A DNA stretch of 7,553 bases from an uncultured Clostridiaceae bacterium (GCA_947175375.1 CAMWMT010000118.1:1-7553), one strand, 5' to 3'; numbered from the stretch's first letter, positions 1-5,376 are shown. Numbers and translations are program-made. Notes: generated by a model from the letters alone, not told the origin.

Positions 1-2
1 TG

Positions 3-1454
3 CCGGACAGTTTTCATATGCAGCTTTGTCAGACGCTGGATCAACTGGAGGATACTCCGGAAAGAATCCATATCCATTCAAAAAGATATGTGGCGATATT
101 GGCTGCTGCCATACTGGCATGTGCATCGGTAACGGCTGCGGCAGTTGGACTGATGAGATGGCATGACCGGGCATCTGTATATTTTGGGACAGAGAAAGAA
201 CTGGAGGATCAGCTGACTATGAAGGGGGCAGCAGTACCTCAGGATGCAGTTATTGAGGAAAACGGTCTGGAATTTCGTGCGATTCAGGCAGTCCGGACGG
301 ACCGGTACGACTATTTCCTGTTACAGATGTCTGTGCCGGAGACACTGGAATGGAATGAAGATATTCTGTTTGAAGAAGTTGATGCAACTGGTCCGTATGA
401 TGGATGCAGTGTCGATTTTGTGTCAGATTCTCTGGAGGAGCATACGGTACTGATGGAAGCGCAGCTTTATATGGATCCGGATGCTTCTAATACAGAGGAA
501 GCACGGATACGGTTGAAAAATCTGGTGCAGACAGAGAAATCAGTTATCACAGATTGTCTGATGGAAGGAGAATGGGAGATTCCTCTGGTCGTGCCTTCTT
601 CGGAGGCAGATATGGTTACCTTTTATCCAGAACAGACGGTTTCCCTGTCTGAGCATGAATTGCATATTACAAAAGTGGAAATAAGTCCTTTCCAGCTTTA
701 TCTGTATACCGATATGGATGAAGCATTGCATGCGGTGTGGGGACACAGGACGGGGCTTGCCGGAGTGTGGTATAAAGATGGCACAGTGATCGAGGAGAAC
801 GGAATTTCTCTTAGCATGTCCGGACACCAGGACGAGACAGGATCGTTTTGCTTTAAGATGCCGCTGGAACAGGCAATTGACCCGGCAGAGGTCGCAGGCA
901 TTCTACTTCAGGACGGGACAGAGGAACGCAGATGTTTCCTGAATCCGTCAAGAGAAGTGATATCAGATACAGACTATGTGTCAACAGAGCGGTCGGAATT
1001 GCCGGTCAATGGGAATCTGGAGGATATTCGGCTTCTATATGTAAGATATGGAAATGTGGTCCTTTCGAATGGACAGTCTGTGTATCTGTGGGATGCATTA
1101 TGCGGAGGAGGAAAAGAGTTGTTTTCTCTGGAAGCATATGGCTTTTCTCAGAAAAACGGGGGCGAGATCATCATGGGGCAGGGGAGTCAGATTCTTTTTC
1201 TTCCCTATGCAGGCAGTGAACATGTATATTTATATGATATTTCAGGCCAGGAAATGCTGGAACTGGACGCAGAAACCTTCTGGCCATGGCCAACTTATGA
1301 AGAATATTTGAAAAATGTGAAAGATATCAAAGAAATGGTTTCAGAAGCAGATGGACGTTACTCCGGACAGGCATTTTTCTCGCAGGGCAGGATGTATTAT
1401 CTGTACAGCGAGAATGGAACGACGAAAGATATGGAATTGCGATCTGTGGAATGA
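3..1454 (+). CDS. Membrane-anchored anti-sigma/DUF4179-like protein, 5' end outside window
   Basis: The reading frame is open to the left edge and ends with TGA at 1452-1454. An ATG at 18 would give 478 residues, but it has no ribosome binding site, and the residues before it (PDSFH) run into a MQLCQTLDQL stretch. That matches the pattern 'P-x-F-x-x-x-L-x-x-T-L-x-x-L' that precedes the membrane segment in DUF4179-type anti-sigma proteins, so I take the gene as truncated by the window. Counting from the ATG at 18, a single hydrophobic segment spans about residues 24-46, followed by a large acidic domain. An early 'FGTEKELEDQLTMKG' stretch is typical of clostridial members. Known members usually follow an ECF sigma factor gene and bind it with a cytoplasmic N-terminus; that part is not visible here. 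The C-terminal half (about residues 320-478) resembles a beta-rich sensor domain, but I cannot name it. Coding is sure; the anti-sigma role is inferred. Confidence 0.75.
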   Translation, partial: PDSFHMQLCQTLDQLEDTPERIHIHSKRYVAILAAAILACASVTAAAVGLMRWHDRASVYFGTEKELEDQLTMKGAAVPQDAVIEENGLEFRAIQAVRTDRYDYFLLQMSVPETLEWNEDILFEEVDATGPYDGCSVDFVSDSLEEHTVLMEAQLYMDPDASNTEEARIRLKNLVQTEKSVITDCLMEGEWEIPLVVPSSEADMVTFYPEQTVSLSEHELHITKVEISPFQLYLYTDMDEALHAVWGHRTGLAGVWYKDGTVIEENGISLSMSGHQDETGSFCFKMPLEQAIDPAEVAGILLQDGTEERRCFLNPSREVISDTDYVSTERSELPVNGNLEDIRLLYVRYGNVVLSNGQSVYLWDALCGGGKELFSLEAYGFSQKNGGEIIMGQGSQILFLPYAGSEHVYLYDISGQEMLELDAETFWPWPTYEEYLKNVKDIKEMVSEADGRYSGQAFFSQGRMYYLYSENGTTKDMELRSVE

Positions 1455-1469
1455 TAGAAGTGATGTTTT

Positions 1470-1504
1470 GCTGCCATGCGACTTTGCTAAAGCGGCATGG
1501 CAGC
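1470..1504. terminator. Large hairpin between converging genes
   Basis: The arms GCTGCCATGC (1470-1479) and GCATGGCAGC (1495-1504) are perfectly complementary over 10 bp, and the loop contains a second short stem, CTTT/AAAG. It lies 16 bases after one stop codon and 20 bases before the other, so it could end transcripts from either side. Neither strand has a U-tract directly after the stem. The nearest run on the + strand is TTTTT around 1521-1525, so classic intrinsic termination is only moderately supported. Confidence 0.5.
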
Positions 1505-1524
1505 AGTCATGAAAAACGGAATTT

Positions 1525-1881
1525 TTAGATAAGCTCATCCTTCTTTTCAAGGATAGCAGCGGAAGCCGTGCAGGCAGGGCAATCACAGTATTTTGCACCT
1601 GCGGCTTTCAGTTCCTCGCCGTGAGCAGCGATATTTTTTGCCATCTCTGCTCCAAACACCTGTGTTCCAGCTTCAGAACTGGCAAAGGCGATCAGGCTGT
1701 CCACCGGCATGATGTCCATCTCCAGCTCGGCGATGAGGCTGCGGGAAGCATCCGCTTCCTTGTCAGTGCCGATTGCATCCAGCCAGTTCTGTGCAGCTGC
1801 TTTTGCTTCTGCGCAGCAGGAAGGTGCGTTCAGCAGCTCGTTTACTTTTTCGGTTACATAATCTCTTACATTCTGGTTCAT
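1525..1881 (-). CDS. Small cysteine-motif protein of the clostridial 'Hsp90-like' family
   Basis: This 118-residue soluble protein has no signal peptide or membrane segment. It is helical and alanine-rich, with a C-terminal 'AKYCDCPACTASAAILEKKD' stretch holding C99, C101 and C104 (CxCxxC), plus a C22-C23 pair. I recognise the pattern as a short family common in Lachnospiraceae that databases often label 'heat-shock protein Hsp90'. It has none of the Hsp90 ATPase, middle or dimerisation domains and is about a fifth of the length, so that label should not be read as a function. The cysteine cluster suggests metal binding or redox chemistry, which is inference. The start is the ATG at 1881, with a GGAG site a suitable distance upstream. 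It overlaps the MarR stop by 4 bases (ATGA), so the two are translated from one mRNA and are probably coupled. Confidence 0.85.
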   Translation of the reverse strand: MNQNVRDYVTEKVNELLNAPSCCAEAKAAAQNWLDAIGTDKEADASRSLIAELEMDIMPVDSLIAFASSEAGTQVFGAEMAKNIAAHGEELKAAGAKYCDCPACTASAAILEKKDELI

Positions 1882-2345
1882 TGTACTTCTCCTTTTTTCT
1901 TATTCTGGAAAGTCTGATCATACTGTTTCAGATTCTCATGGATCCTGCTGAGCATTGCTTCGCACAGACGGATTTCATCCTCTGAAAATCCTTTATAAAA
2001 GATACCATTCATCTCCTGGGAGATTGACATGTAATCTGGTTGAAGCTGTCTGGCTTTTTCTGTTAATGAAAGCAGAGTCTTCCGACGGTCGTCAGGATCA
2101 GAAATCCGTCGAACCAGTCCAGCGGTCTCCATCCGGTCGATCATACTGGTGAGCGTTGTAGCGGCAAGTCCGGTTCGGTCGGCGATATCCCGAAGAGGAA
2201 GATGCTCCTGCTGCCACAGTACATAGAGGATCCGTCCCTGTGCTCCGTTAAATGCATTGATCTTCCGTTCTGTAAGAATCCGCTCAAAGATCCGGTTGCT
2301 GATCTGTCGAATCTGTGAGACTGTATGGCCTGCTTTCATGTTCAT
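1878..2345 (-). CDS. MarR-family transcriptional regulator
   Basis: A winged helix-turn-helix repressor of usual MarR length (155 residues from the chosen start). Counting from the longer start at 2351, the recognition helix region is 'LRDIADRTGLAATTLTSMID' (about 53-72), followed by the hallmark wing 'RRISDPDDRRKTLLSLT' (about 81-97). Flanking helices would form the dimer interface. Only one cysteine is present (C130 in that numbering), so ligand binding is as likely as cysteine oxidation for sensing. Two ATGs compete. The one at 2351 is only 2 bases from AGGAGG, while the one at 2345 is 8 bases away, so 2345 is the better start. It is first in an operon with the small cysteine-motif protein, and the inverted repeat at its own promoter suggests autoregulation. 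Family call is firm; the ligand is unknown. Confidence 0.93.
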   Translation of the reverse strand: MNMKAGHTVSQIRQISNRIFERILTERKINAFNGAQGRILYVLWQQEHLPLRDIADRTGLAATTLTSMIDRMETAGLVRRISDPDDRRKTLLSLTEKARQLQPDYMSISQEMNGIFYKGFSEDEIRLCEAMLSRIHENLKQYDQTFQNKKKGEVQ

Positions 2346-2353
2346 GATCATTT

Positions 2354-2359
2354 CCTCCT
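2354..2359 (-). promoter_or_regulatory. Ribosome binding site that sets the marR start
   Basis: A perfect AGGAGG on the minus strand. It is 2 bases from the first ATG (2351) and 8 bases from the second (2345), favouring the second as the true start. Confidence 0.75.
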
Positions 2360-2366
2360 GTATCAG

Positions 2367-2395
2367 ATTATACTATATAGGAGTATTTTTGTAAA
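2367..2395 (-). promoter_or_regulatory. Sigma-A promoter of the marR operon with internal operator-like repeat
   Basis: On the minus strand, TTTACA (2395-2390) is separated by exactly 17 bases from a consensus TATAAT (2372-2367), with the ribosome binding site just downstream. An inverted repeat ATACT-N7-AGTAT overlaps the -10 and spacer, and a further ATACTAT copy lies at about 2403-2409 upstream. A repressor bound there would block RNA polymerase, as expected for MarR autoregulation. The promoter is clear; the operator role is inferred. Confidence 0.8.
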
Positions 2396-2421
2396 GGGGA
2401 ATAGTATATGAATAGACTACA

Positions 2422-2450
2422 TTGACAGTGCGTAGCAAATCAGATACAAT
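2422..2450 (+). promoter_or_regulatory. Strong rightward sigma-A promoter, divergent from marR
   Basis: A consensus TTGACA (2422-2427), a 17-base spacer, then TACAAT (2445-2450), one base off consensus. Transcription would begin near 2457. It lies back to back with the marR promoter, 27 bases between the two -35 boxes, so the MarR protein might control both directions. Its first downstream gene is the 167-residue protein at 2787. Confidence 0.75.
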
Positions 2451-2460
2451 AGACAACAGA

Positions 2461-2480
2461 TAATATTATACATAATATTA
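2461..2480. repeat. AT-rich dyad at the predicted transcription start
   Basis: The octamer TAATATTA occurs twice, separated by TACA, and is itself palindromic, so the element is both a direct and an inverted repeat. It begins a few bases after the predicted start site of the 2422-2450 promoter, a place where a bound repressor would act. A regulator is not identified, and AT-rich sequence can give such symmetry by chance. Confidence 0.4.
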
Positions 2481-2786
2481 TTAAATTGATACGTCATTCG
2501 ATTTTATTTTCAGGATGTTCGTATCATTCTGCGGGATGTGATGTATGCATGTTCCCGCATTGACGGATCAAAAAAGAATTCGGGAGGTGAGGCATATGTA
2601 GAAGAAAATGACGCTACAGAAAAAGGTTCCTGTTTTTCTACCAGCAGAACCGGTATATGAGAAGCATAACAGCAGAAACAGGTAACAGATGAACAGGACA
2701 TGCTTGGACTTGAAGAAAGGGAGCATGGATGGTTCCGAACGACAGAGGAATCATGATTTTGATACAGTGAAAAGGAGTTTGACAGT

Positions 2787-3290
2787 ATGACGATTAGGAC
2801 AATTAACGGATATCCGGTATATGCAGTTACAAGGGAGGATGTGGAGTATCATCCCAATTATTTTCAGCAGCAGGCAGAGACATGGGTGGAAGGATCCAAA
2901 AGAGACCAGCTTTCCAAAGAGGAGATCGAGTCGCTGAAGAAAAGATACCATTCTGGAAATATGTCAAAGGAGGATACCGTTTCCCTGTTTGGGGAACTGG
3001 TGGAGGCGGGGATCATGTCGACCAGTACCGCCAGAGCAATTTACTGCGGGATGGTCCCGCTGGATACAAGTAAGATCAATCCCACAAATACTCAGGGGGT
3101 ATTGACCAGATGTGATCCGGCATCCGGAGCCTTTGGAGGCCTGGGAACGATGTTTCAGGTCGGCGGTCCGGGTTCCTACGGTGCCTGGTATGAATATGCG
3201 AAAAGGACCACGGATGTGGATGTGGAGACCTCTCCGTATTTTCAGGAATACAGGCAGTTTCTGAATATTCTGGAACAGATTGCGGTGTAA
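2787..3290 (+). CDS. Hypothetical protein, 167 residues, unrecognised
   Basis: I do not recognise this protein as a named family. It has a good start, with AAAGGAG 9 bases before the ATG, and ends with TAA at 3288-3290. There is no signal peptide or membrane segment. Three parts can be seen. The N-terminus (1-35) is aromatic-rich. A helical middle (42-92) reads LSKEEIESLKKRYHSGNMSK and continues with an amphipathic segment, a layout seen in small Lachnospiraceae proteins with a 'KxxYxxxNMsxxexxxLxxxLxexGims' pattern. The glycine-rich part (about 112-135) leads to a short acidic-aromatic C-terminal helix. The only cysteines are C87 and C109. It appears monocistronic behind the long leader and strong promoter at 2422-2450. 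Codon use and the good ribosome site make it a real gene; its function is unknown. Confidence 0.75.
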   Translation: MTIRTINGYPVYAVTREDVEYHPNYFQQQAETWVEGSKRDQLSKEEIESLKKRYHSGNMSKEDTVSLFGELVEAGIMSTSTARAIYCGMVPLDTSKINPTNTQGVLTRCDPASGAFGGLGTMFQVGGPGSYGAWYEYAKRTTDVDVETSPYFQEYRQFLNILEQIAV

Positions 3291-3300
3291 AGCTTTACAC
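3285..3300. repeat. Perfect 16-bp palindrome over the stop codon
   Basis: GTGTAAAGCTTTACAC is perfectly self-complementary and contains the TAA stop of the 167-residue gene (3288-3290). It sits in the 20-base gap before the converging polyferredoxin gene ends. The core TGTAAAGCTTTACA resembles a CcpA cre site (TGTAANCGNTNACA), but the central CG is GC. It could be a protein binding site or, with a 4-base loop, a short 6-bp hairpin shared by both transcripts. Confidence 0.55.
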
Positions 3301-3310
3301 TTACTGATCT

Positions 3311-4207
3311 CTATCGGGCATTGGACCGGTTTTGCGCAGACAGATGCAGGCATCCTGCAGGGCATGCGGATACACATCTTCCGCAGCGGATGCATTCCGG
3401 AGAACGGGAAATTTCATGGACAGACAGATCCACAGGGCAGGCTTTCCGGCAGGAGCCGCAGAAAATGCAGTCTTCTTCCGACCAGTGGATCTGCACCAGG
3501 CTGAAACGGTTGAACCAGCCGTAGACCGCGCCTAGCGGGCAGAGGTACTGACAGAAGGGGCGGCAGATCTTTATGGAGAGCAGCAGGATCAGAAGAAGGA
3601 TCCCAAGCTTCCAGAAGAACAGTCCCCCGATCTGTCCTCTGAGCTGTGCGTTGACCGCGAGCAGCGGCAGTGCGCCCAGGAGCGTGCCGGAGGGGCACAG
3701 ATATTTGCAGAATGCGGGGACTTTGGCAAAGCCGCCAAACAGGAACAGGGATCCAATGCATACGAGCGATATCAGGACGATATATTTTCCGTATTTTAAT
3801 ATCCGGTGGAAGGGTAGTCTTTTTCTTTTTCGGAAAACGGGAATCTCGTGGAGCAGGTCCTGTACCAGACCGAAAGGGCACAGCCATCCGCACACGGTTC
3901 GCCCTAGAAGACTTCCGAAGAGAAAGAAAAAGCCCAGCACGCCAAAAGGGATATGGAATCCCTGCTGATTTAGCAGCGCCTGCAGTGCGCCTATAGGGCA
4001 GGATGCGACAGCTCCGGGGCAGGAATAGCAGTTCAGTCCTGGTACGCAGATGTATTTGAGCCTGCCCCGATAGATTTTTCCTGACAAGAAACCGTAGAGG
4101 TATCCATTAGTCAGAATGGTATAGATGATCTGTACCGAAAGACGTATTTTTTTCATGGCAATTCCGATCTTGAGACATGTTTCGACAAATTTTCTGTCTC
4201 GTTTCAT
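3311..4207 (-). CDS. NapH-like membrane polyferredoxin (4Fe-4S binding protein)
   Basis: A 298-residue membrane protein with iron-sulfur motifs, placed in the NapH/MauN/CcoG-like group. In order: an N-terminal membrane segment (about 22-42), a cysteine set C60, C63 and C70 followed by proline, CGWLCP (106-111) in a further membrane stretch, CKYLCP (167-172), and CRPFCQYLCP (215-224). Two bacterial ferredoxin clusters then end the protein, CIFCGSCRKACP (247-258) and CIRCGRCVSACP (272-283). Hydrophobic segments lie near 87-105, 142-160 and 200-212. Such proteins move electrons between cytoplasmic donors and membrane or external partners. It is last in an operon after the TlpA-like and CXXC proteins, 69 bases downstream of the latter. 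The start is uncertain: ATG 4207 has AGGAA about 10 bases away, whereas ATG 4156 (residue 18) matches the usual 'MKKIRL' beginning of the family. Confidence 0.88.
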   Translation of the reverse strand: MKRDRKFVETCLKIGIAMKKIRLSVQIIYTILTNGYLYGFLSGKIYRGRLKYICVPGLNCYSCPGAVASCPIGALQALLNQQGFHIPFGVLGFFFLFGSLLGRTVCGWLCPFGLVQDLLHEIPVFRKRKRLPFHRILKYGKYIVLISLVCIGSLFLFGGFAKVPAFCKYLCPSGTLLGALPLLAVNAQLRGQIGGLFFWKLGILLLILLLSIKICRPFCQYLCPLGAVYGWFNRFSLVQIHWSEEDCIFCGSCRKACPVDLSVHEISRSPECIRCGRCVSACPAGCLHLSAQNRSNAR

Positions 4208-4276
4208 CCCGATATATTTCCTGACGGACTTTGATACTTATTTTTTGCGATCTGTTTTTAGTCAGATGTTTACATT

Positions 4277-4429
4277 TCAACCGATTCCGATACATTCCAG
4301 ACAGATCATCACAGCTTTCTGCCAGATGATGGTAAACTGTCCCTGAGCCAGTCCGATCCCGATATAGAGAATCCCTGTCAGAACTCCATACAGCCACAGA
4401 GGCGGAAAATCATTTTTCCAGAAGCTCAT
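4277..4429 (-). CDS. CD1871A-type CXXC membrane peptide, 50 residues
   Basis: A very small gene that is easily missed. Its protein has a charged N-terminus (MSFWKND), one membrane segment (about residues 11-29) and the ending 'QKAVMICLECIGIG', with C43 and C46 forming a CXXC pair at the C-terminus. This ending is the signature of the CD1871A family of CXXC proteins of clostridia. The start at 4429 is chosen because GGGAGG (4444-4439) lies 9 bases upstream; a longer frame to 4468 exists but has no such site and overlaps the TlpA-like gene more deeply. With this start, the overlap with the TlpA-like gene is 20 bases, implying coupled translation. By the positive-inside rule the CXXC probably faces outside or the membrane surface, where it could exchange disulfides with the thioredoxin domain encoded just before it. 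That partnership is inferred. Confidence 0.85.
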   Translation of the reverse strand: MSFWKNDFPPLWLYGVLTGILYIGIGLAQGQFTIIWQKAVMICLECIGIG

Positions 4430-5063
4430 CAATCTTTTCCTCCCATGCGGATTTTTCCATGGCACCAATCACCGTATCCAGAATCTGCCCATTCTGGTCG
4501 ACAAAGAAAGTAGTGGGCACAGCAGATACCTCTGTCAGGAGTGCATAGTACAGTGACTCATTCAGGAGCAGATGCGGATAATCCGCACCAGTCTGCGTGA
4601 TCAGCTCTTCTGCCATTTGTAAAGTCCTTTCATCTGCATCTTCCAGAACGTCACTGACGATTCCGATCAGCTGGAAATCACCGGAGTCATATGCAGAGGC
4701 AAGCTCTCCAAGTCCCGGCATCTCGCGGATGCAGGGATTGCAGTAGGTGGCCCATACGTTAACCATAGTGATCCGGGATTCAGAAAAAAGATCCGCAGAG
4801 ACGGAAGCTCCATCCAGAGTTCGTGCTTCAAAAGTGATGGTGTCTGAAGAAGCAGTATTTTCAGAATCAGACAGTGCTTCTGTACCTGTTGGTCCGCTGT
4901 TTTCGAATTCTTCTGTTTCCTGTGGAGTACTGTTTTCGGTTTCATCTGTTTCATGCAAAGTGCTGTTTTCCATATTTTCTGTCGGATTATTCTTTGCACA
5001 GCCGCCAAGCAGGACAATAAAAAAAATACATGACAAGAGATATACCTGGTAACGGATCTGCAT
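4410..5063 (-). CDS. TlpA-like thiol-disulfide lipoprotein
   Basis: A 217-residue extracytoplasmic thioredoxin-fold lipoprotein. Residues 1-21 form a signal peptide with lipobox LGGC, so C22 is the lipidated cysteine. An acidic, threonine-rich linker follows, built of imperfect 11-residue repeats (about 32-64). The TlpA/AhpC-like domain spans about 74-217. Its active site is 'WATYCNPC', with W104, C108 and C111, and the cis-proline is P183 (V-P-T). The motif is C-N-P-C rather than the common C-x-P-C with valine or glycine, still a normal variant. AGGAGG lies 10 bases before the ATG. It is 27 bases downstream of the GlsB-like gene and overlaps the CXXC peptide gene by 20 bases. Family members reduce or exchange disulfides in exported proteins, and the polyferredoxin downstream may supply the electrons. 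Confidence 0.92.
   Translation of the reverse strand: MQIRYQVYLLSCIFFIVLLGGCAKNNPTENMENSTLHETDETENSTPQETEEFENSGPTGTEALSDSENTASSDTITFEARTLDGASVSADLFSESRITMVNVWATYCNPCIREMPGLGELASAYDSGDFQLIGIVSDVLEDADERTLQMAEELITQTGADYPHLLLNESLYYALLTEVSAVPTTFFVDQNGQILDTVIGAMEKSAWEEKIDELLEK
4867..4985 (-). repeat. 33-bp imperfect tandem repeats in the TlpA-like linker
   Basis: Two units of exactly 33 bases (4900-4932 and 4933-4965) are followed by a partial unit, and an older, more diverged unit precedes them (4867-4899). They encode 11-residue units beginning ENS and containing ET or GT, for example ENSTPQETEEF. The repeats form the flexible linker between lipid anchor and thioredoxin domain, and the exact 33-base period suggests growth by slippage or duplication without frameshift. 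Confidence 0.7.
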
Positions 5064-5090
5064 GGGATGATGTCCTCCTGTTGTTGACTT

Positions 5091-5333
5091 TTATCTTCTG
5101 GAAATATTATTTACCAGCCAGATGACGATGCAAGAGCCGACTACGGCGACAATGATGCTTCCAATAAATCCGCTTCCGTGGATGCCGATGAGTCCAAGCA
5201 CCACATTTCCTACGATGCCTCCCACGATACCGAGCAGAATATTTCGCATGATACTGCCCTCATTGTTCATGATCTTTCCTGCTAGCCATCCCGCGATTCC
5301 GCCGATAATCAGTCCGGTAATAAGTCCAAACAT
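5091..5333 (-). CDS. GlsB/YeaQ/YmgE-family stress response membrane protein
   Basis: An 80-residue, very hydrophobic protein of usual family length. It opens with a glycine-rich membrane segment 'LITGLIIGGIAGWLAGKIM' (about 4-22), then a second helix 'NILLGIVGGIVGNVVLGLIG' (about 31-50) and a third (about 55-75), ending in a short basic tail (NNISRR). The G-x-x-x-G spacing and 'GGIAGWLAGK' are the hallmarks of the transglycosylase-associated/GlsB group. Homologs in other bacteria are linked to envelope and stress responses, but no biochemical role is established. AGGAGG lies 8 bases upstream of the ATG. It is the first gene of a likely operon with the TlpA-like gene 27 bases later, which hints at a shared envelope-stress role for the thiol system. 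Confidence 0.93.
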   Translation of the reverse strand: MFGLITGLIIGGIAGWLAGKIMNNEGSIMRNILLGIVGGIVGNVVLGLIGIHGSGFIGSIIVAVVGSCIVIWLVNNISRR

Positions 5334-5367
5334 TTCGTGTTCCTCCTGAGTAATGATGATGAGATAT

Positions 5368-5376
5368 AGTATAGCA
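5368..5376 (-). promoter_or_regulatory. Extended -10 promoter of the GlsB-TlpA operon
   Basis: On the minus strand a TGC precedes TATACT (5373-5368), forming an extended -10 that can work without a good -35. The region 17 bases upstream, TGTTAA, is a poor -35 and is part of the 18-bp dyad at 5382-5399. The start site would be near 5361, close enough to give a short leader. Confidence 0.55.

Larger units (their letters stand above)
2396..2786 (+). other. Long intergenic leader region before the 167-residue protein
   Basis: No convincing gene lies here. In order, the stretch holds a rightward promoter (2422-2450), an AT-rich dyad (2461-2480), a wide inverted repeat TGATACG/CGTATCA (2487-2493 and 2520-2526), and a GCGGGA/TCCCGC hairpin (2531-2558). 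Next come a strong Shine-Dalgarno with ATG-TAG (2582-2601), a frame with weak coding character broken by TGA and TAA, and finally the AAAGGAG site (2771-2777) of the next gene. If the promoter is used, the transcript has an untranslated leader of about 330 bases. I recognise no riboswitch class. Confidence 0.5.

Noticed and set aside
2510..2701. Minus-strand frame of 63 codons upstream of the unknown gene
   Set aside because: Its composition (serine- and cysteine-rich without a fold pattern), lack of ribosome site and location in the leader argue for a chance frame.
3285..3300. Intrinsic terminator at the 16-bp palindrome
   Set aside because: With the smallest loop it has only a 6-bp AT-rich stem and no U-tract on either strand, so I list it as a palindrome and not as a terminator.
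3414..3893. Second minus-strand frame of 159 codons inside the polyferredoxin gene
   Set aside because: It is proline- and arginine-rich, as out-of-frame readings of this gene would be, while the cysteine-motif frame is clearly the coding one.
4277..4468. Longer start (ATG 4468) for the CXXC peptide gene
   Set aside because: It lacks a ribosome site and overlaps the TlpA-like gene by 59 bases, whereas ATG 4429 has GGGAGG at 9 bases and gives the usual family length.
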